Made by a program: the position numbers and the translations under genes | Part shown: piece after piece, positions 31,940 through 36,733 of the stretch | Layout: each line of letters begins with the position of its first letter | Position numbering within the stretch: the first letter of the stretch is position 1 | Source: Flavobacteriales bacterium | GTDB lineage: Bacteria > Bacteroidota > Bacteroidia > Flavobacteriales > PHOS-HE28 | Assembly: GCA_008016945.1 (NCBI GenBank) | Contig: SSGN01000153.1 | Location: 1-36,733, forward strand | Length of the DNA stretch: 36,733 nt | Reading direction: 5' to 3' | Notes under the pieces: model-generated | Databases searched by the model: none | Told to the model about the DNA's origin: nothing | Seen by the model: the letters and a program-made list of their open reading frames with translations, nothing else

Positions 31940-34021
31940 ATGTCGCACCGCTTCCGAACCGCCTCGCTCGCCGCCGCCTTGTTCGCGGCGATATCCACCA
32001 CCGCCCAGACCAAGTCGCCCTTCACCTACCAGGACATGCTGATGCTCGACCGCATCAGTGGTCTGGCCGTGGACCCTGCCGGCACCACCGCGCTGTTCAA
32101 CGTGCGCGCCACCGACATGGAGCAGAACCGCGGGGTGAACAGCCTGTGGATGAAAGACCTGAAGGACCTGACGAAGCCCGAGGTGAAGCTGCCTGCGGGC
32201 GAGGGTGGTGCGCACGATGTGCAATGGGCCGCCGATGGCAGCGGCTTCTATTTCCTCAGCGGCCGCGGAGAGGGTGGCACCACGCAGGTGTGGAAGGCCG
32301 ACGCGCAAGGCGCCAGCGCCTCGCAGGTAACGCGCCTCCCGCTGGATGTGCAGACCTACCGCGTGGCACCGGATGGCTCCGGTGTGGTCGTGGCCCTGTC
32401 CGTGTTCCCCGAATGTGGTGCGAACGCCATCGGCTGCACCCTGGCGCGCATGAAAGCACAGGAAGAAGTGAAGAGCACCGGCCAGGTGCATGACCGCCTG
32501 TTCCTGCGCCACTGGGACACGTGGAAGGACGGCACACGGAACCACCTCTACTACGTACCGCTGAAAGAACCCAACGCCCAACCCGTGCCCTTGATGCCCG
32601 GCTTCGACGGCGACTGCCCCACCATGCCCTTCGGCGGCAACGAGGACTTCACCATCAGCAAGGACGGCCGTACCGTGTTCTTCAGTGCACGCGTGGCGGG
32701 AAGGAACGAGCCGTGGAGCACCAACTTCGATCTCTACAGCGTACCGGTGACCGGTGGCGCACCGAAGAACATCACGGCCGCAAACCCCGCATGGGACGCG
32801 GCACCCGTGATCTCGCCCGACGGCACCAAGCTCGCCTACAAGGCCATGGCACGCCCCGGCTACGAGGCCGATCGCTTCCAGCTGAAGGTGATGGACCTGG
32901 CCACCGGCACGGTCTCCGATGTGGCACGGGCCTGGGACCGTAGCGCGGCCGGCCTCGCCTGGAGCCGCGATGGGAAAAGCCTGCTCGTCACCGCCGACGA
33001 CATCGGCAAGCACCGCCTTTTCCGCATCGATATCAAGACCAGCACCGTAACGGCGATCAGCACCGATGGCCACCTGGATGCCTTCGCAGAAACACCCAAG
33101 GGCTTCGTGTTCCAGAAGAGCGGACTGCATGGACCGGCCCAGCTGTACGCCAGCGCGCCCAAGGCGAGGATGATCGACGCAAGCGCCACCGTACTCACCC
33201 AGGTGAACGCTTCGCTGAAGGACAAGGCGCTCGGAGCCTACGAGCAGTTCAGCTTCAGCGGATGGAACAACGAAACGGTGTACGGCTACGTGCTGAAGCC
33301 GGCGAACTACGAGGAAGGAAAGAAGTACCCCGTGGCCTTCCTGATCCACGGCGGACCGCAGGGCAGCTTCGGCGAGATCTGGAGTTATCGCTGGAACGCC
33401 CAGACCTACGCGGGCCAGGGCTACGCGGTGGTGATGATCGACTTCCATGGCAGCACCGGCTACGGCCAGGCCTTCACCGACGCCATCAACCAACATTGGG
33501 GCGACCGTCCGCTGGAGGATCTGCAGAAAGGGCTCGCCTTCGCCCTGGGCAAGTACGCCTTTCTCGATGGCAACAACGTGGCGGCGCTGGGGGCCAGCTA
33601 CGGAGGCTTCATGATCAACTGGATCGCCGGGGTGTGGAACCAGCCCTTCAAAGCCCTCGTGTCGCACTGCGGCATCTTCGACACCCGCATGATGGGCTAC
33701 GCCACGGAAGAACTCTGGTTCACCAACTGGGAGAACGGAACCGATGTCTTCAGTCAGCCCGCCGAGTACGACATCTTCAACCCCATGCTGCACGCACCGA
33801 ACTGGCGTGTACCCCTGTTGGTGATCCATGGCGACAAGGACTTCCGGGTGCCCCTGGAGCAAGGCATCGGCAGCTTCACCGCCTGCCAGGCCAAAGGCAT
33901 CGAAAGCAAATACCTGCGCTTCCCCGACGAGAACCACTGGGTGCTGAAGCCGCAGAACTCCATGCAATGGCACAAGGAGGTGTTCGGGTGGCTGGAGAAG
34001 CACATCGGTGGGGGGCGGTAG
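31940..34021 (+). CDS. S9-family prolyl oligopeptidase-like serine peptidase
   Basis: 693 residues from the ATG at 31940, chosen because a signal peptide follows at once (SLAAALFAAISTTAQ). Residues about 40-420 form a beta-propeller with WD-like repeats; residues about 440-693 are an alpha/beta hydrolase. The catalytic serine is Ser553 in GASYGGF, with Asp634 in HGDKDFRVP and His666 in DENHWV, the S9 triad order. FLIHGGPQGSFGEIW supplies the oxyanion-hole region. It probably removes dipeptides or acylated residues from peptides in the periplasm. No T9SS domain. It stands alone, divergent from the DAHP synthase gene. Confidence 0.93.
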   Translation: MSHRFRTASLAAALFAAISTTAQTKSPFTYQDMLMLDRISGLAVDPAGTTALFNVRATDMEQNRGVNSLWMKDLKDLTKPEVKLPAGEGGAHDVQWAADGSGFYFLSGRGEGGTTQVWKADAQGASASQVTRLPLDVQTYRVAPDGSGVVVALSVFPECGANAIGCTLARMKAQEEVKSTGQVHDRLFLRHWDTWKDGTRNHLYYVPLKEPNAQPVPLMPGFDGDCPTMPFGGNEDFTISKDGRTVFFSARVAGRNEPWSTNFDLYSVPVTGGAPKNITAANPAWDAAPVISPDGTKLAYKAMARPGYEADRFQLKVMDLATGTVSDVARAWDRSAAGLAWSRDGKSLLVTADDIGKHRLFRIDIKTSTVTAISTDGHLDAFAETPKGFVFQKSGLHGPAQLYASAPKARMIDASATVLTQVNASLKDKALGAYEQFSFSGWNNETVYGYVLKPANYEEGKKYPVAFLIHGGPQGSFGEIWSYRWNAQTYAGQGYAVVMIDFHGSTGYGQAFTDAINQHWGDRPLEDLQKGLAFALGKYAFLDGNNVAALGASYGGFMINWIAGVWNQPFKALVSHCGIFDTRMMGYATEELWFTNWENGTDVFSQPAEYDIFNPMLHAPNWRVPLLVIHGDKDFRVPLEQGIGSFTACQAKGIESKYLRFPDENHWVLKPQNSMQWHKEVFGWLEKHIGGGR

Positions 34022-34059
34022 GGAAGGGCCTTGTCTTTACACGACAACGTCACACTCGC

Positions 34060-34293
34060 ATGACCTCTTTGGAACTGCGCTCTCGCCTTCACGCCTTGAT
34101 CGATTCGTTGAAGAGCGAGGAATTGCTGCAACGCGTGCATGATCTCTTGGCCGATTCTGGTGAGGGCAAAGGGGAGGGCGTGTGGGCAACCTTGTCCGAG
34201 ACGGAGCGGGAGCGTGTGCTGAAGGCCTATTCCACGGCCATGGATTCCCGCAAGCTATCCAGTACCGAAGAGGTGATAGCGCGGAGGGGATGA
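34060..34293 (+). CDS. Putative antitoxin of a RelE/ParE-type module
   Basis: 77 residues, highly charged: MTSLELRSRLHALIDSLKSE at the start and TAMDSRKLSSTEEVIARRG at the end. It resembles small Bacteroidota antitoxins with a helical N-terminus and a flexible toxin-binding C-terminus (from memory). Its stop overlaps the next gene's ATG (ATGA), the usual antitoxin-first arrangement. The partner toxin gene carries an internal stop codon, so this antitoxin may be an orphan, or may neutralise toxins from elsewhere. Confidence 0.65.
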   Translation: MTSLELRSRLHALIDSLKSEELLQRVHDLLADSGEGKGEGVWATLSETERERVLKAYSTAMDSRKLSSTEEVIARRG

Positions 34294-34589
34294 GCCTGTG
34301 CGCACGCTGGACACCAGAGGCCGAGACCAGTTTCCGAGCGATCTCGGACTTTCTTGAGAAGGAGTGGGGCGTTCGTGTGGCGGACGCGTTCGCATCGGAT
34401 GTGGTGGAGACCATTGCGTTCTTGGAGGAATTCCCCAATGGCGGTGTCGTGTAAGTGCCTGATCTCAGCATCCGGAGCATTCCGGTGGCCCGGCAGGTCA
34501 GGCTGTTCTATGTGGTCAGGGAGGATGTGCTGATCGCGCTGGTGTTCACCGATACACGCACCGGTCGCTTCCAGCAGTTGAGGGGCTGA
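34290..34589 (+). pseudogene. RelE/ParE-family toxin gene interrupted by in-frame TAA
   Basis: The frame starts MSLCARWTPEAETSFRAI at 34290 and runs to a TAA at 34452-34454. The very next codons continue in the same frame as VPDLSIRSIPVARQVRLFYV and go on through REDVLIALVFTDTRTG to a TGA at 34587-34589. Together they give a 99-codon protein with the ParE/RelE layout: N-terminal helices, then FPNGG, then the P-x-L-x-x-R-x-x-P and FY-V strands and a hydrophobic terminal strand. The single stop removes the C-terminal strands that hold catalytic or gyrase-binding residues. It is most simply a nonsense-inactivated toxin; a sequencing error or recoding is possible. Overlaps the antitoxin by 4 nt. 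Confidence 0.75.
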
Positions 34590-34625
34590 ACGGGCGTCCT
34601 TGGTATGGGAAGGGCGTTGTGCTCC

Positions 34626-34633
34626 TATCTTCG
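34626..34633 (+). promoter_or_regulatory. Promoter box TATCTTCG for the metH leader
   Basis: TATCTTCG fits TAnnTTTG with one mismatch. Transcription from it would begin about 10-15 nt before the riboswitch P1 helix at 34652. A TTGG at 34600 might serve as the -33 element, though the spacing is a little long. Confidence 0.5.
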
Positions 34634-34651
34634 CACCGCGTTCTTTCCATC

Positions 34652-34764
34652 GCTTATCCAGAAAGGCAGAGGGACTGGCCCTGTGAAGCCTTGGCAACCG
34701 TCCGATGGGAGACCATCGGGTAGGTGCTAAATCCAGCTCCGGATCTTTCCGGGGAAAGATGAGC
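34652..34764 (+). promoter_or_regulatory. SAM-I (S-box) riboswitch aptamer
   Basis: The hallmark S-box core is present: GAGGGACTGGCCC at 34669-34681, then GAAGCC and GGCAACC a few bases later, and AGGTGCTAAATCC at about 34724-34736. Helix P1 forms from GCTTATC (34652-34658) and GATGAGC (34758-34764); P3 has a perfect CCGATGG/CCATCGG stem. Known S-box RNAs bind S-adenosylmethionine and switch off methionine genes. It stands directly before the two methionine synthase genes, a classic target. The 3' strand of P1 (GATGAG) is also complementary to CTCATC in the terminator stem at 34804-34809, giving a plausible switching partner. Confidence 0.93.
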
Positions 34765-34801
34765 CGTGATCAGGTCGCGACACCCCTTCGGGAACAGTGC
34801 A

Positions 34802-34831
34802 GCCTCATCCGGATCATCGGGTGGGGCTTTT
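34802..34831 (+). terminator. Intrinsic terminator of the SAM-I riboswitch
   Basis: GCCTCATCCG (34802-34811) pairs with CGGGTGGGGC (34818-34827, two G-U pairs) around a 6-nt loop, followed by TTTT. When SAM holds P1 closed this hairpin can form; without SAM, CTCATC can be taken by the P1 3' strand. Confidence 0.75.
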
Positions 34832-34840
34832 GTCTTTCTG

Positions 34841-34939
34841 GTGAAGGTGTGATGAGGTGACGAGGTGAGGAAGAGAAGAAGTGAAGAGCAAACGAACTCG
34901 TTCTCACCTCTTCTCCTCCTCACTTCCTCTCTTCTTCTC
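34841..34939. repeat. Purine/pyrimidine mirror-like imperfect inverted repeat
   Basis: A purine-rich tract (34841-34889, units like GAGGTGAGGA and AGAAGAAGTGAAG) faces a pyrimidine-rich tract (34901-34939, TCACCTCTTCTCC and CTCTTCTTCTC), with AACG/CGTT closing a small loop at 34891-34902. It can form a long imperfect hairpin in the metH leader between the riboswitch terminator and the start codon. It resembles the purine tract at 349-417. Confidence 0.5.
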
Positions 34940-34977
34940 GTTTAGAGCGACCGGAAAGCACGTACATATATGAACCG

Positions 34978-35988
34978 ATGACCACACTCGAACGCCTCGC
35001 CCAAGAACGCATCCTCGTCCTCGACGGCGCCATGGGCACCATGATCCAGCGCCTCGGCCTCACCGAGGAGGACTTCCATCCACCAGGTATGGAGGACCAC
35101 AAGATCCTGCTCAAGGGCAACAACGAACTGCTCTCGCTCTCGCGGCCCGACGCGATCCGCAAGATCCACGAGCAATACCTCGAAGCCGGTGCCGACATCA
35201 TCGAGACCAACACCTTCTCTGCGACAAGCATCGCGCAGGCCGAACACGAATGCAGCCACCTCGCGCGGGAGCTGAACCTGGCCTCCGTGCGCCTCGCCAA
35301 GGAAGCTTGCGCCAAGTACACCGCGATGGATCCCGCGAAACCGCGCTTCGTGGCCGGTGCCATCGGGCCCATGAACAAGACCGCCTCGCTCAGCCCCGAT
35401 GTGAACGACCCCGGCTTCCGTGCCGTTACCTTCGACCAACTCGTGGCCGCCTACAAGGAACAGGTGGAGGCCATGCTGGATGCCGACGTGGACATCCTGC
35501 TCGTGGAGACCATCTTCGACACGCTCAACGCCAAGGCCGCGTTCTACGCCATCGACGAGGTGTTCGAGGCGCGGGGCCATCGTGTGCCGCTCATGTGCAG
35601 CGTCACCATCACCGACGCCAGCGGGCGCACCCTCAGCGGCCAGACCATCGAGGCCTTCCTGATCAGCATGCAGCACGTGCCGCTCTTCAGCATGGGCCTC
35701 AACTGCGCGCTGGGCGCGGCCCAGATGCGTCCCTACCTGGAAGTGATCGCCGAGCAGAGCCCCTGCCGCGTGAGCATCTACCCCAACGCCGGCCTGCCCG
35801 ACCAGATGGGCGAGTACCGCGAAACCCCCGATGTCACCGCGCGCCTCGTGGGCGAGTTCATGGCCAACGGCTGGGTGAACGTGGTGGGCGGCTGCTGCGG
35901 CACCACGCCGGAGCATATCGCGGCGCTGGCGGCTGAAGCGAAGAAGCATCAACCCCGGACGACGGAAACAATTGCGATCAATTCCTGA
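34978..35988 (+). CDS. metH: Methionine synthase, homocysteine-binding half (split MetH)
   Basis: 336 residues, corresponding to the first domain of cobalamin-dependent methionine synthase. It opens ILVLDGAMGTMIQRLGL and contains ADIIETNTFSATSIAQAEH. The zinc and homocysteine site is built from Cys in GLNCALGA and the Cys pair in VGGCCGTTPEHI near the end. The protein stops where full-length MetH would continue into the folate-binding domain, which is encoded by the next gene 80 nt downstream. Split MetH genes are known in Bacteroidota. Expression is probably set by the SAM-I riboswitch upstream. The stop codon lies inside a 26-bp inverted repeat. Confidence 0.93.
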   Translation: MTTLERLAQERILVLDGAMGTMIQRLGLTEEDFHPPGMEDHKILLKGNNELLSLSRPDAIRKIHEQYLEAGADIIETNTFSATSIAQAEHECSHLARELNLASVRLAKEACAKYTAMDPAKPRFVAGAIGPMNKTASLSPDVNDPGFRAVTFDQLVAAYKEQVEAMLDADVDILLVETIFDTLNAKAAFYAIDEVFEARGHRVPLMCSVTITDASGRTLSGQTIEAFLISMQHVPLFSMGLNCALGAAQMRPYLEVIAEQSPCRVSIYPNAGLPDQMGEYRETPDVTARLVGEFMANGWVNVVGGCCGTTPEHIAALAAEAKKHQPRTTETIAINS

Positions 35989-36043
35989 TTGCTAATTCCT
36001 GATTGCCCTGTGCGATCGCAATCAGGAATTAGCAATCAGGAAT
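35981..36043. repeat. 26-bp perfect inverted repeat between metH halves
   Basis: Left arm 35981-36006 and right arm 36018-36043 are exact reverse complements around an 11-nt loop. Each arm is itself made of near-repeats of AATCAGGAATTAGC, and an extra CAGGAATTAG follows the right arm. It is AT-rich compared with its surroundings. The left arm contains the stop codon of the first metH gene. No U-tract. Confidence 0.85.
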
Positions 36044-36068
36044 CAGGAATTAGTCATCAAGTTCAAGT

Positions 36069-36733
<665 letters not shown>

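Noticed and set aside
34841..34939. CRISPR-like array in the repetitive leader, and likewise at 349-417 and 35981-36043
   Set aside because: Units are degenerate and adjacent, with no unique spacers and no cas genes.
34970..34981. A three-codon upstream ORF (Met-Asn-Arg-stop) overlapping the metH start
   Set aside because: It is likely a chance result of ATGAACCGATGA. There is no ribosome-binding site, and the riboswitch already explains control.

Overview
The window is GC-rich bacterial DNA from a member of Bacteroidota, most likely a Flavobacteriales-type lineage (inference). Evidence: three proteins end in type IX secretion (T9SS) type-A sorting domains, many genes carry the Bacteroidota promoter box TAnnTTTG, the shikimate entry enzyme is the DAHP synthase/chorismate mutase fusion common in the phylum, and methionine synthase is split in two behind a SAM-I riboswitch.

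Layout. 1-2288: start of a secreted protein (cut by the window edge), a long MORN/YwqK-repeat protein and a tiny membrane ORF, with intergenic purine-rich repeats. 2362-6544: a T9SS-exported pentaheme cytochrome c overlapping a MOSC-domain gene, a queuosine-precursor transporter, a small basic ORF and a HAD-type phosphatase. 6581-11165 (minus): GrpB-family protein, FdhD, 3-methyladenine glycosylase Tag and a delta-60-repeat T9SS protein. 11301-13703: moaA, a nucleoid-associated protein and a small membrane protein. 13855-16247: a type II restriction-modification pair (N6-adenine methylase plus XhoI/PaeR7I-like nuclease) bracketed by a perfect 19-bp direct repeat. 16405-17280: GreA/GreB-like factor and a 4-TM protein.

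17539-27126 (minus) is the core: a run of nine genes in the order moeB/thiF-like, TSUP permease, moeA, mobA, moaD, moaE, moaC-mog fusion, fdhB (FdsG-FdsB fusion), fdhA. Several neighbours overlap by 4 nt. With moaA and fdhD nearby, the window encodes nearly the whole route from GTP to bis-MGD and its sulfuration, together with the NAD-linked formate dehydrogenase that would use it. No modABC molybdate transporter is present; the TSUP permease sits where one might be expected. FdhA has lost all four ligands of its NuoG-type His/Cys [4Fe-4S] site.

27185-34021: a lipoprotein, an FG-GAP/ASPIC T9SS protein, DAHP synthase/chorismate mutase and an S9 peptidase. 34060-34589: a toxin-antitoxin pair whose toxin has an in-frame stop codon. 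34626 to the end: promoter, SAM-I riboswitch with terminator, then the two halves of methionine synthase separated by a 26-bp perfect inverted repeat; the second half runs off the window.

I saw no CRISPR array, rRNA, tRNA, transposase or integrase. The most striking items are the degenerate cluster site in FdhA, the repeat-flanked restriction cassette, the recurring promoter box only about 4 nt from start codons (implying leaderless mRNAs), the TSUP gene inside the molybdenum-cofactor operon, and the riboswitch/split-metH unit.
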